A DNA stretch of 64,000 nt from Actinomyces oris (GCF_006546825.1 NZ_VICC01000007.1:1-64000); one strand, 5' to 3'; positions 17,309 through 30,431 are shown, counted from the stretch's first letter. Made by a program: numbers and translations. Notes: generated by a model not told the origin, from the sequence alone.

Positions 17309-17863
17309 TCAGGACGATAGTGTCCTGGAGGAGCCTGCGGGATCGTCCGGTGGTTGGATATGAGCCAGCCTCAGGCGGCGGCTGTAGCGCTCGCTGATCC
17401 GATCGTGGGGGACGGACTCGCCGTCGAGGCTCCACGCCAGGAGGTGCTCCAGGCTGAATCGAGGGGCGCAGCGCGAGCACGAGACGGGTGAGGCCGGACG
17501 GCGCATGCGGTCCACCTCATGGCCCGCCGGGCACCTGCCCACCCAGCGTCCCCGGAGCCGCGGGGCCTGAGGGTCAATGAGTCGACGCCCTGTCGCCCCC
17601 AACCGGGTCGCCTCGGCGGCCCAGACGGCGTCGTGCCCGTGGCGGGGGCCGACGCGGGCGTGGGCGATCTCGTGCAGGATCGTCTCGCGGACCTGGGCCT
17701 CGTCGTACAGGCTCATGAGGTGGCGGCTGAGCGTGATCCGACGTCGAGCATGATCCGTCTGGCCGGCCCGCCGGCGCGCCCGGTCGAAGGCCAGGTCCCA
17801 GTCGCCGACGTCGGCCTCCTTCATGAGGGAGCGCGCCAGGCTCAGGACATCGGGCAGATTCAC
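17309..17863 (-). CDS. SprT-like zinc metallopeptidase domain protein
   Basis: 184 residues. The zinc site is [18 protein letters not shown], giving HExxH plus a downstream histidine as in the SprT/Spartan family; [20 protein letters not shown] is the usual lead-in helix. The C-terminal third has [22 protein letters not shown] split by two Cys-x-x-type pairs, resembling the zinc-ribbon end of SprT. Start GTG 17863 is chosen because TACCGT ends 6 bases upstream. Biological role in bacteria is unclear. Confidence 0.85.
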   Translation of the reverse strand: MNLPDVLSLARSLMKEADVGDWDLAFDRARRRAGQTDHARRRITLSRHLMSLYDEAQVRETILHEIAHARVGPRHGHDAVWAAEATRLGATGRRLIDPQAPRLRGRWVGRCPAGHEVDRMRRPASPVSCSRCAPRFSLEHLLAWSLDGESVPHDRISERYSRRLRLAHIQPPDDPAGSSRTLSS

Positions 17864-17869
17864 GGCCCC

Positions 17870-17875
17870 ACGGTA
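17870..17875 (-). promoter_or_regulatory. -10 of SprT-like gene, leaderless type
   Basis: On the minus strand TACCGT ends 6 bases before the GTG start. Confidence 0.5.
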
Positions 17876-18014
17876 TGCGACGGCGGACTCACCCGGCCGA
17901 CGGCGGCGCTGTGGGGCGCATCGCCTCCCGCCAGATCCTGATCGGATACTCGCCGCGGGAGGCCCGGGCCGCTTCGGGCCGTGCGTCGGCCCGTGATGTG
18001 ACACGATGGCGCCG

Positions 18015-19133
18015 ATGTCCCACCATCCCTCCGGCCGACGTTCGCGGCCCCAACGAAGCACCGCAGGAACCGGCTCGCCCCAGCCCGCACGAGCTCCGCG
18101 CAGCGCCCGCCCAGCCGCGCAGCGCGGCACTGACCGCGCCCGGCGGGAGGATGCGAGTCAGCGCCCCAGGAAGGTGAAGGGGAGTCGAGGCGGCCGTGGG
18201 CGCCTCGGGCTCCTGCGCGCCGGTGCCGGACGGGGGCGGGGGCGCAGGGGCGGCTCCGTTCAGTCCTTCCTGAAAAGCCCGATCGGCGTCGTCCTGGCCG
18301 CCTTCCTGGTCACGCTCCTAGTGGGACTCCTCGTGCTGCGTGCCGCCGGTTCCTCGCTCGGCGGCCTCGCGCTGGGGTGGAGCAAGGCCACTGATACCGG
18401 AACACCTTCTGCGCCCGCGCCCCTGGTGCCCGACGCCAGCGGCTTCAACGCTGCCCGCATCATCGATGACGAGGTCTTCTACGACTCCCAGGCCATGACA
18501 CGCGAGGAGATCGCCGCCTTTCTCACCCGCGTCAACGCCGGCTGCCAACCGGGCAGTGACGGCACCGAGTGCCTGGCCGGCGCCACCTTCTCCGTGCCGG
18601 CCCGCCAGGCCAGCACCTTCTGCCCCGGAGGCATCGAGGCCGCCTCCGGCGCCAGCGCGGCCGATGTCATCTGGGAGGTCTCCCAGGCCTGCGACATCAA
18701 CCCCCAGGTGCTCCTGGTCCTCATTCACAAGGAGCAGGGGCTGCTCACCGCCTCCGGTGCGAGCCTGAGCGCACGCGACTACGAGGCCGCTGCCGGCTAC
18801 GCCTGTCCCGACCACGGGGCCTGCGACCCCCAGTGGGCCGGCTTCCCCTCCCAGCTTTACGGGGCGGCCTCCCAGTTCCATCGCTATCGTCTCGACCCGA
18901 GCAGCTACGACGTCGTGGCCCAGCGGCCCACACGGATCGCCTACTCGCCCGACGGGCAGTGCGGCAGCGGTGAGGTGACGGTGGCCAACCAGGCGACAGC
19001 GGGCCTGTACAACTACACGCCCTTCCAGCCCAATGAGGCTGCCGCCCACGGTGGGGACCAGTGCACCTCATGGGGCAACTGGAACTTCTACGGCTACTTC
19101 AAGACCCTCTTCGGCGCTCCGACGTCGGCCTAA
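18015..19133 (+). CDS. Membrane-anchored hemagglutinin-like / lytic-fold extracellular protein
   Basis: 372 residues from ATG 18015 (ATG 18006 is also possible); CACGAT ends 7 bases before 18015. A very basic N-terminal region of about 75 residues is followed by one membrane helix (VVLAAFLVTLLVGLLVL), leaving about 280 residues outside. The outer domain has NPQVLLVLIHKEQGLLTA, a cysteine-bearing YACPDHGACDPQWAGFPSQ stretch and GLYNYTPFQPN, the pattern of actinobacterial proteins labelled hemagglutinin, with a lysozyme-like Glu in HKEQ. Six or more cysteines suggest disulfides. Function unproven. Confidence 0.7.
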   Translation: MSHHPSGRRSRPQRSTAGTGSPQPARAPRSARPAAQRGTDRARREDASQRPRKVKGSRGGRGRLGLLRAGAGRGRGRRGGSVQSFLKSPIGVVLAAFLVTLLVGLLVLRAAGSSLGGLALGWSKATDTGTPSAPAPLVPDASGFNAARIIDDEVFYDSQAMTREEIAAFLTRVNAGCQPGSDGTECLAGATFSVPARQASTFCPGGIEAASGASAADVIWEVSQACDINPQVLLVLIHKEQGLLTASGASLSARDYEAAAGYACPDHGACDPQWAGFPSQLYGAASQFHRYRLDPSSYDVVAQRPTRIAYSPDGQCGSGEVTVANQATAGLYNYTPFQPNEAAAHGGDQCTSWGNWNFYGYFKTLFGAPTSA

Positions 19134-19204
19134 GGACGCCCACGCGCAGGGGTGGATTCCGCAGTATTTCAAGGGATTCAAGGGAGGCTGCCAGCCCGCC
19201 CGGA
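19134..19204. other. Spacer, no feature seen
   Basis: Short spacer after the hemagglutinin-like gene, before the structured region that follows. Nothing recognizable. Confidence 0.5.
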
Positions 19205-19213
19205 AGGCCGTGA

Positions 19214-19522
19214 CCATATCGTCATCAAGCGTCATCATTTAGATGCGCGATTTCCAGGCTTCTCTCAGACAGCATCGGCAGAGTCATAGTCACCGCTGAA
19301 CGGTGGCGACCGTGAGGTACTGGGGAGTACCACTGACCGGCCACCACTGAGTCTGGGCCACAGCCAAGGGAATGTGCTCGGGCGTTTCGGTGAAGGAGGA
19401 CCCGCTGCCGAATGGGAACCGGTAAGCGACCTCGTTGCGAAGGGCCCGACCCGGTGGTGAACCGGGGCGGGCCTTCGCAGTGCCTGGGCGTAGGACCATC
19501 CGGTCCGCGCCCAGGCGTTTTT
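19214..19522 (+). ncRNA. Candidate non-coding RNA ending in an intrinsic terminator
   Basis: About 300 bases lack a gene but are densely structured: CACCG/CGGTG (19291-19305), GGTGGC/GCCACC (19302-19307 with 19340-19345) enclosing GGTACT/AGTACC (19316-19331), a long hairpin GCGAAGG...CTTCGC (19437-19478) and the terminator at the end. A TATCGT around 19215 could be the -10. The upstream coding gene ends 350 bases earlier, too far for this to be simply its terminator, and the downstream cls gene has its own start signal. No known RNA family was recognized. Confidence 0.45.
19482..19522 (+). terminator. Canonical Rho-independent terminator
   Basis: GCCTGGGCG (19482-19490) pairs with CGCCCAGGC (19508-19516), with an inner GGACC/GGTCC stem, followed by GTTTTT. 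This is the clearest intrinsic terminator in the window. Confidence 0.9.
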
Positions 19523-19558
19523 GCGGGGACCAGTCGGCGGGCATGACATGATGCGAGC

Positions 19559-21085
19559 ATGACGCTGCCGCCGGTACTGGCGACCACCTGGGTCGTCATC
19601 GAGTACCTCATTAAGATCGCTGCGCTGGGCACGGTTCCGGAGAACCGCCGCCCGTCGTCGTCGACCGCCTGGCTGCTGCTCATCTTCCTGCTGCCCCTCG
19701 TGGGGCTCCCGCTCTACCTGCTCATCGGCAGCCCGTGGGTCCACGGCACGCGTCGCCGCCAGCAGCACACCGTCAACGAGATCACCCTCGACTACACCCG
19801 CTCCATGCCCGACCTGCCCAAGGGCGCCCGGCCCTCGACCTACCTGGCCGGGGCACTGCGCATGAACCGCCGGCTCACCGGCCTGCCCTGCGTCAGCGGC
19901 GAAGTGGTGGCCGTCCACGCCGATCCCCGCAGCACCTACGAGGCCATGGCCCGAGCCATTGACTCCGCCACCGATCACATCCACGTCGAGTTCTACATCA
20001 TGAGCTGGGACGAGGTCACCGACGTCTTCTTCGCCGCCCTGGAGCGCGCGGTGGCCCGCGGCGTCACGGTGCGCCTCCTCCTGGACCACCTGGGCAGCCG
20101 CAAGTACCCCGGCTGGAAGCAGTTCTGCCAGCGCATGACCGACGCCGGCATCCGCTGGCGCCTCATGATGCCGCTGCTGCCGCTCAAGCGCCGCTGGCGC
20201 CGCCCGGACCTGCGCAACCACCGCAAGATCCTGGTCATCGACGGCGAGAAGGGCTTCATCGGCAGCCACAACGTCATCGACCCCTCCTACCGGACCCGGC
20301 GCAATGTGCGGGCCGGGCGCCGCTGGGAGGACCTGTCGGTGGAGGTCACCGGCGAGATCGTCCTGGAGGCCCAGGCCGTCTTCGCCATGGACTGGTTCTT
20401 CGAGGCCGGCGAGCAGCTCGAGGCCTTCGACCTGGCGCTGGGGACGCCGGCCGAGACCCTGCCGGAGATGGCGGGGCTGCCGGGAATCCCGGTGGGCACG
20501 CCGGCCCCCAGGCCCGGGCGTCCGGGCGCCGTCGTCAACGCCATGCAGCTCATTCCCTCCGGGCCGGGCTACCCCACTGAGCCGAACCTGCGGATGTTCC
20601 TGGCCCTCATCCATGGGGCCAAGCGGCGCGTGTCCATCACCAGCCCTTACTTCATTCCCGACGAGGCGCTGCTGGCGGCGATGACGTCGGCTGCTTACCG
20701 GGGGGTGGAGGTCGAGCTGTTCGTGGGCAAGGAGTCCGACCAGTTCATCGTCAGTCACGCCCAGCGCTCCTACTACTCGGCGCTGCTGGCAGCGGGGGTG
20801 CGGATCTACCTCTACCCCTCTCCGATCGTCCTGCATTCGAAGTACATGACGGTTGACGACGAGGTGGGGGTCATCGGCTCGTCCAACATGGACTTCCGCT
20901 CCTTCGCCCTCAACTACGAGGTCATGCTGCTGGCCTTCGGAGGGGACCTCGACGACCTGCTCCGCAACAACGACGCCGCCTACCGGGCCGCCTGCACCGA
21001 GCTGACTCCCGAGCTGTGGGCCACCGAGCCCTGGTACAACCGCTACGTGGACAACGTCTGCCGCCTCATGTCCGCCGTGCTGTAG
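19559..21085 (+). CDS. cls: Cardiolipin synthase, phospholipase D family
   Basis: 508 residues. It condenses two phosphatidylglycerols to cardiolipin at the membrane. Two N-terminal membrane helices (about 5-60, including the AWLLLIFLLPLVGLPLYLLIG segment) precede two catalytic HKD motifs: His221 in HRKILVIDGEKGFIGSHN and His426 in HSKYMTVDDEVGVIGSSN. Length matches the bacterial ClsA family. A CATGAT hexamer ends 6 bases before the ATG. The two micropeptide genes lie directly downstream on the same strand. Confidence 0.94.
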   Translation: MTLPPVLATTWVVIEYLIKIAALGTVPENRRPSSSTAWLLLIFLLPLVGLPLYLLIGSPWVHGTRRRQQHTVNEITLDYTRSMPDLPKGARPSTYLAGALRMNRRLTGLPCVSGEVVAVHADPRSTYEAMARAIDSATDHIHVEFYIMSWDEVTDVFFAALERAVARGVTVRLLLDHLGSRKYPGWKQFCQRMTDAGIRWRLMMPLLPLKRRWRRPDLRNHRKILVIDGEKGFIGSHNVIDPSYRTRRNVRAGRRWEDLSVEVTGEIVLEAQAVFAMDWFFEAGEQLEAFDLALGTPAETLPEMAGLPGIPVGTPAPRPGRPGAVVNAMQLIPSGPGYPTEPNLRMFLALIHGAKRRVSITSPYFIPDEALLAAMTSAAYRGVEVELFVGKESDQFIVSHAQRSYYSALLAAGVRIYLYPSPIVLHSKYMTVDDEVGVIGSSNMDFRSFALNYEVMLLAFGGDLDDLLRNNDAAYRAACTELTPELWATEPWYNRYVDNVCRLMSAVL

Positions 21086-21122
21086 CGGGGGCGAGGCTGG
21101 GCGCCTCGACGAGCAAAGCGCC

Positions 21123-21151
21123 GGGACAAAATGTGCAGGCGGTCATATCAT
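21123..21151 (+). promoter_or_regulatory. Promoter of first micropeptide gene
   Basis: GGGACA (21123-21128) and TATCAT (21146-21151) are 17 bases apart; the expected start of transcription is near 21158, giving a leader of about 45 bases. Confidence 0.5.
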
Positions 21152-21204
21152 GGTGCCTGAGAAGCCTTGGCATGGCGACCGGCTGTCGGGAAGGGAGGTG
21201 CGCC

Positions 21205-21336
21205 GTGGATATCCCGCAGTGGATGTGGGGCATGTTGCTCATGTGGGTCAGCATCACGCTTGGAACGGGGATCCGTCTGTACCGGACCAGACGCTCCTGG
21301 ATGCGCAAGTACCGGGAGGACCAGCCCCAGCGCTGA
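21205..21336 (+). CDS. 43-residue single-helix membrane micropeptide, copy 1
   Basis: A GTG start is preceded at 5-6 bases by AGGGAGGTG, close to a perfect ribosome site. The product begins VDIPQWMWGMLLMWVSI, a Trp/Met-rich hydrophobic helix of about 18 residues, then TLGTGIRLYRTRRSWMRKY, and ends REDQPQR, a strongly basic cytoplasmic tail. No family was recognized. A second copy follows 222 bases later with 20 of the last 21 residues identical. Possible roles are a small membrane-protein regulator or a toxin-like peptide; neither is supported directly. Coding is supported by the ribosome site and the conserved tail. Confidence 0.7.
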   Translation: MDIPQWMWGMLLMWVSITLGTGIRLYRTRRSWMRKYREDQPQR

Positions 21337-21391
21337 ACGATCCGGGCTGTCAGTGCGTTGTCTCATGGCTTCTGGGAGTTTCGGATGTCAT

Positions 21392-21407
21392 GACGTCTCA
21401 AGACGTC
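21392..21407. promoter_or_regulatory. Inverted repeat between the micropeptide genes
   Basis: GACGTC-TCAA-GACGTC is a 16-base repeat in which each half is itself a palindrome. It lies 150 bases upstream of copy 2 and may be an operator. No matching regulator is known here. Confidence 0.35.
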
Positions 21408-21558
21408 GGTTGGGTGGGTTTTCCAGAGGGAGAGGCGCTGTCTGTACTGCCGGTAGGGGCTGTTTCGGGCCTAAGCGAATTTGCGTTTGAGGTCGATGTA
21501 CCCCGGGGGTGTTTCGGTTACTGCAATAAGCGGTCCTTTCATCAGAGGAGGTGATTTT

Positions 21559-21690
21559 GTGGGCATTCCTCCGTGGGTGTGGGCGCTAGCAGTTGGCTGG
21601 AGTGGAGTTCTGGTGGGAACGGGGGTCCGTCTGTACCGGACCAGACGCTCCTGGATGCGCAAGTACCGGGATGACCAGCCCCAGCGCTGA
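21559..21690 (+). CDS. 43-residue single-helix membrane micropeptide, copy 2
   Basis: The GTG start is preceded by AGAGGAGGTGA, essentially the full complement of the 16S rRNA 3' end, at ideal spacing. The product begins VGIPPWVWALAVGWSGVL, a Trp-rich helix, continues VGTGVRLYRTRRSWMRKY and ends RDDQPQR. Over the last 75 bases only 2 differ from copy 1, while the helix halves differ much more, which indicates duplication followed by selection or conversion on the tail. It ends 28 bases before a strong terminator. Function unknown. Confidence 0.75.
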   Translation: MGIPPWVWALAVGWSGVLVGTGVRLYRTRRSWMRKYRDDQPQR

Positions 21691-21718
21691 CCCGAGCAGA
21701 TCAACACGTATCGACGTC

Positions 21719-21755
21719 GTCGGCCCCCGCACCGGGAGAGGGTGCGGGGGCCGAC
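21719..21755. terminator. Terminator between micropeptide and ABC permease genes
   Basis: A perfect 15-bp stem GTCGGCCCCCGCACC (21719-21733) with its complement (21741-21755) and a 7-base loop, between convergent genes. Confidence 0.8.
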
Positions 21756-21802
21756 TGTGTGGAACCGGAGAAAGGGTCTGATGGGACGCGTGAGACGGTG
21801 GC

Positions 21803-22741
21803 TCAGGCGTCGCGGCGGGTGAAGACGACTGCGGCGATCACCATCGGGATGATGGCCCAGGCGGCGAAGACGGCGATGGCCTGCCAGTGCTGGAGGAAGG
21901 TGGCGGTACCGGCCTGTCCCCACTGGGTGGCCAGACTGAAGGGGTCGGAGACGGCGGTGGACAGGGTGTCCGGCAGGAGTCCCAGGACCTTGTTCGCCCA
22001 CTTCCAGTGGCCGGCCATCATCTGGAACGGAAGGGGGACGACGAACAGCACCGAGACCACCACGGTAATGGCGCCCGCCGTCGAGCGAGTGAGGTGACCG
22101 ACCCCCTGGGCCATGAGTGAGATGACTGCGAAGGACAAGCCGGTGCCCCAGAACAGCCCCAGGTAGTGGGCGTCGGTGAGAGAACCGGCGTGGCCCTTCA
22201 TGAACGGGGAGGAGGCGGCGTAGGCCAGCGCTACGCTGAGGACCCCGAGGACGAAGGAGAAGGCCGATCCGACGAGCGCCTTCGCCGCGAACAGACGCCC
22301 GCGGCGGGGAACGGCCATCATTGAGGAGCGGATCTGCCCCGAGGCGTACTCGCCGGTCATCACCAGGGCACCCAGGACGGCGACGACGATCATGCCCAGC
22401 ACCGAGCCCGCGGCGATCATGGTCTTGGCCTGGTCGGCCCGATCGGGGGAGCCGGCGTAGCCGATGGCCAGGCCCGCGCCGAACAGGACCGTGATGGCGA
22501 TCGTGATGACCGATGTGACCCAGGTGGAGGTCAGGGTGCGCAGCTTGATCCACTCGGCGCGCACCGCGCCGGCGAAGGACTGCCGTCCGGCTACGTGGGG
22601 CCGACTGGGGCGGTCGGCGGTCTCCAGGGTCCGATGCCGTCCGGTGCGGGATGCCCGGGAGACGGGGGTGGTTTTCTGGAGGGCCTCGAAACGGTTGACG
22701 CCTGTGGTCGGGCCGGCTGCGGCGTCGATAGTGGTGGTCAT
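21803..22741 (-). CDS. ABC-2 type transporter permease (orphan)
   Basis: 312 residues. After a polar N-terminus of about 50 residues, AGAVRAEWIKLRTLTSTWVTS marks the start typical of ABC-2 permeases, followed by six membrane helices, with GEYASGQIRSSMMAVPRRGRLFAAKA between the second and third as in this family. No ATP-binding partner gene is adjacent on either side, so it is an orphan or pairs with an ATPase elsewhere. Substrate unknown; relatives are lantibiotic-immunity or drug exporters. Confidence 0.82.
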   Translation of the reverse strand: MTTTIDAAAGPTTGVNRFEALQKTTPVSRASRTGRHRTLETADRPSRPHVAGRQSFAGAVRAEWIKLRTLTSTWVTSVITIAITVLFGAGLAIGYAGSPDRADQAKTMIAAGSVLGMIVVAVLGALVMTGEYASGQIRSSMMAVPRRGRLFAAKALVGSAFSFVLGVLSVALAYAASSPFMKGHAGSLTDAHYLGLFWGTGLSFAVISLMAQGVGHLTRSTAGAITVVVSVLFVVPLPFQMMAGHWKWANKVLGLLPDTLSTAVSDPFSLATQWGQAGTATFLQHWQAIAVFAAWAIIPMVIAAVVFTRRDA

Positions 22742-23068
22742 GGTGCGTCAGTCCTCGAGATGCTCGTGGCCTTTGTTCTTCCTGAACGATTCCAGGTTAG
22801 GAGGGCTGGGCTCCGGTGTGATCGTCCCGGTGGCTGAACGCAGTAGGGGCGGTCTCCTCCCTCTGAGGGAGGAGGGGTCCTCTGCGGGGACGATGAGTCG
22901 TTGCTTGGCCCGCGGGGTGCCCGATGCCTGTGGGAAGAAGACCGGGCGCTTGGGCGCGCTGGATGCCGAGCCGACGACGGAGCCTGAGCCGGCTAGAAAT
23001 ATGAGGTCATGACACTGATGCCGTGCGATGAGAGGCGACAGCCGAGGGGCAGGGCGCCGGAAGCGGGG
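22742..23068. other. Intergenic region with one hairpin
   Basis: 327 bases without a supported gene. The only clear structure is a 9-bp stem CTCCTCCCT (22854-22862) with AGGGAGGAG (22866-22874), suited to ending hrpA transcription on the minus strand. The rest shows no motif. Confidence 0.45.
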
Positions 23069-27871
<4,803 letters not shown>

Positions 27872-27956
27872 GCGCGCCCCTCGCCCGATCACCCCGCGAC
27901 AGGACCGCCGGCCAAAGGCCGAGCCGGTGGGGGCCCCGCGTGAAATACTCACCGAC

Positions 27957-29528
27957 ATGACGGATACTCCCCAGTGGCCGGGCCACTCCTCGGGGCCCTT
28001 CCCGCACGGTGCTGGCGGGTCTCAGCCTCCCTACGGGCCTCAGCCTCCCTACGGTCCGCAGGCCTCTCAGGCCGTCCCGGCTCCCTACGGTCCTCAGGAT
28101 GCGGTGGGTTGGCAGAATCCGCCTGCGGCGGGCGGCCTTCCCGGTCAGCCGGTCATGCAGCAGCCGGCCCAGGCTCCCTACCTCCCGACAGGGGCGCCGG
28201 CGTCGTACCAGGCAGGTCCGGCCTATCCGGGTGCCCCCGACGGCGGGGCGCACAAGCGCAGACGGCGCACCGCCGTCATCGTGGCGGTCGTGGTCGTGCT
28301 GGTCCTCGCGGTTGCCGGAGGGGGAGCAGCCTACTGGTGGCTGCATGTCCGAGGCGGGGCTCGGGCTGACCTGACGAAGCCGACATCGGGCTGGACCAAG
28401 GCCTGGGCCAAGGGCTACGAGGAGGTCTGGGCTCTCGATGCCCCCAAGAACGAGCCCGGCCGTGAGGGGCATGTCTCGGTCGAGCACGTCGGCGACTATG
28501 TCATCCGGGCGGTCTCCGAAGACAGTCAGGTGCATGTCGAGGTGTTCTCACTGACGAGCAAGACCCCCAAGCTCCTGTGGGAGGAGGACTTCGAGTCAGA
28601 GGCCGAGTCGTACTCCCTCGACGTATGGAACGGAAAGCTGGTCGAGGCAGGCAAGCTCGTCGACCTCGGTTCCCAGAAGCACGAGGATGCTCCCTGGGAG
28701 GCGGGGGCCTCGGTCGCCATCAACGGAGACAAGGCGATCTCCTGCGAAGGCGCAACCTGCACCATGTGGTCCGCCTCCAAGCAGCGCCTCTGGCAGAAGA
28801 AGCTCCCCTTCGACGACCCCGGCTCTGCGAACGCCACCATCTCGCCCCGCTTCGACCACTATGCGGTAGCGAGCATCTTCTGGGGGAGGCAGACGCAGTA
28901 CCTGCATGTCGACCTCAACACCGGCCAGGCCTCCCCGATTGAGGGCGCCTCGATGTCCACCTCGCCCACTGCCTTGCAGAACGGCTGGATGCTCTTCGAC
29001 CTCCAGCCCCCGTCCTCGGGGCGGCCCGATACCGTGACCCTCATCAACCCCGATGGCTCGGTCAAGGAGACCTTTGATGTAGGCGTTCCTGAGGACTTCA
29101 CCGACTACCCGTGGTCGCCCCAGGACTTCACCCTCGACCAGGCGCGCGCCTGGCTCAAGAACGGCGACACCTCCTGGGCGCCGTCGACCTACTCGATCAA
29201 CAAGGATGACAAGGAGTGCACGTCCATCACGGTGGCAGGCCAGAGAATCAACCTCGGTGAGGACAACTCGCTGTCCGTGAAGTTCCCCGGCGTCGGCGGC
29301 TGCCAGGGCGTGCCCATCCAGGGCGTCCACCACTCCGGAGACGGGGAAATCGGCGTCTTCTTCGAGCACAAGAGCGAAGCTGAGACAGATCTGCACCTCG
29401 TCGACATGTCCACCGGTGAGAGCCCCATACCGCTCCCGCTAGGGAACTGGGCCGGCTACAGACCCGAAGGCGACTTCCTCATCACCTTCGAGGAGAACGG
29501 TGCCGTCAAGGCCTACCGCCCGTCCTGA
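27957..29528 (+). CDS. Membrane-anchored protein with Pro/Tyr-rich N-terminus, unknown function
   Basis: 523 residues from ATG 27957; the longer frame overlaps hrpA. A Pro/Gly/Tyr/Gln-rich cytoplasmic region (about 1-100) with repeated PPYGPQ motifs is followed by KRRRR, one membrane helix (TAVIVAVVVVLVLAVAGGGAAYWW) and about 390 outer residues. The outer part alternates short beta-strand-like blocks (for example DYVIRAVSEDSQVHVEVFSL) that resemble a beta-propeller of PQQ type, but no clear repeat signature is present. An AATACT lies 7 bases before the start. It is transcribed away from hrpA. Confidence 0.7.
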   Translation: MTDTPQWPGHSSGPFPHGAGGSQPPYGPQPPYGPQASQAVPAPYGPQDAVGWQNPPAAGGLPGQPVMQQPAQAPYLPTGAPASYQAGPAYPGAPDGGAHKRRRRTAVIVAVVVVLVLAVAGGGAAYWWLHVRGGARADLTKPTSGWTKAWAKGYEEVWALDAPKNEPGREGHVSVEHVGDYVIRAVSEDSQVHVEVFSLTSKTPKLLWEEDFESEAESYSLDVWNGKLVEAGKLVDLGSQKHEDAPWEAGASVAINGDKAISCEGATCTMWSASKQRLWQKKLPFDDPGSANATISPRFDHYAVASIFWGRQTQYLHVDLNTGQASPIEGASMSTSPTALQNGWMLFDLQPPSSGRPDTVTLINPDGSVKETFDVGVPEDFTDYPWSPQDFTLDQARAWLKNGDTSWAPSTYSINKDDKECTSITVAGQRINLGEDNSLSVKFPGVGGCQGVPIQGVHHSGDGEIGVFFEHKSEAETDLHLVDMSTGESPIPLPLGNWAGYRPEGDFLITFEENGAVKAYRPS

Positions 29529-29597
29529 TCCGCCCCAGCCCTCCTCGCGCACGCCGACGGCGATGCCGCCGCCTGGCACAAGGAGCCGGGCGGCCGC

Positions 29598-30419
29598 TCA
29601 GCGCAGGCGGCGCTGCGCCCACTCCACGCTCAGGCGGGCGACCTCCTCCTGGGCCTGCTCCAGGGACTCGGCGTGGACATGGACCATCTGGCTGGAGTCG
29701 GGCAGCAGCGGGAAGCCCTCGGCGGTGGCCTCAGCGGTGTCGGGCAGCTCGTTGGACAGCACCCCGTGCACCATGAGCACCGGCCAGGGCAGGTCCGCCA
29801 GGGTGCGCTGCGGATCCTGCATGGAGAAGTCCGCCAGCGTCTCCTTGGACAGGACGTTCCACTCGCGGGAGTTGGGATTGTCATCCACCAGGCGCGTCAG
29901 CCCGTGCTGGGCGAGCTCATCGAGCTGCTCGGGGGAGAAGATCTCCTCCCACAGGATCGACTGCGGCCCCACGATGGCCCCCACGAGAACCGCCGTGCGC
30001 ACATGCTCGGGCCTCGCCAGAAGCGCCGCCGTCGCCCCGAAACCGTTGGCGTGGATCATCTGCCGGGTGAAGCCCAGGCCGGCCAGCCAGCTGGAGGCCG
30101 CGCGCAGGTCCTCGGCCTCGCCCGCCAGCGTGATGACGTCGTCGTCGGACTCACCCAGACCCGAGAAGTCCAGGTTGAGCGTGGCCAGACCCGCCTCGCG
30201 GTAACGGGCACCGATCCAGTCCAGGCGCCCGCTCTGGCCGTGACGGTCGGTGAGGAAGTCGTGCGCCAGCAGGACCACGCCCTCAGGTCGCGCCTGTGGG
30301 GGCTGGGTGTCCTCCGACGTCGTAGAAACCTCCAGATCGATGGGGGCGGCTCCGGTAGGCAGCTGGAGGGTGCCGGCCAGGGTGATCCCGCGTGGGGTAT
30401 CGATGCGGACGTCGTTCAT
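29598..30419 (-). CDS. Alpha/beta-hydrolase fold protein lacking the nucleophile serine
   Basis: 273 residues of the alpha/beta hydrolase fold. The oxyanion-side strand LLAHDFLTDRHGQSG and the LDFSGLGESDDD segment are intact, and a late VHVHAES offers a histidine. The nucleophile elbow, expected as G-x-S-x-G, reads A-N-G-F-G in MIHANGFGATAALL, so glycine replaces serine. Known serine-less members act as regulators or binding proteins. A TAGGTT ends 6 bases before the start codon. Neighbours give no clue to a ligand. Confidence 0.75.
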   Translation of the reverse strand: MNDVRIDTPRGITLAGTLQLPTGAAPIDLEVSTTSEDTQPPQARPEGVVLLAHDFLTDRHGQSGRLDWIGARYREAGLATLNLDFSGLGESDDDVITLAGEAEDLRAASSWLAGLGFTRQMIHANGFGATAALLARPEHVRTAVLVGAIVGPQSILWEEIFSPEQLDELAQHGLTRLVDDNPNSREWNVLSKETLADFSMQDPQRTLADLPWPVLMVHGVLSNELPDTAEATAEGFPLLPDSSQMVHVHAESLEQAQEEVARLSVEWAQRRLR

Positions 30420-30425
30420 GGGGTC

Positions 30426-30431
30426 AACCTA
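30426..30431 (-). promoter_or_regulatory. -10 of pseudo-hydrolase gene, leaderless type
   Basis: On the minus strand TAGGTT ends 6 bases before the ATG at 30419. Confidence 0.45.

Noticed and set aside
19214-19522. RNase P RNA, tmRNA or SRP RNA
   Set aside because: The conserved cores of these RNAs (for example GAGGAAAGTCC or the SRP GGAAG loop) are absent.
22464-23012. 182-codon plus-strand frame across the ABC permease 5' end
   Set aside because: No start signal and codon usage unlike neighbours; it is opposite a real minus-strand gene.
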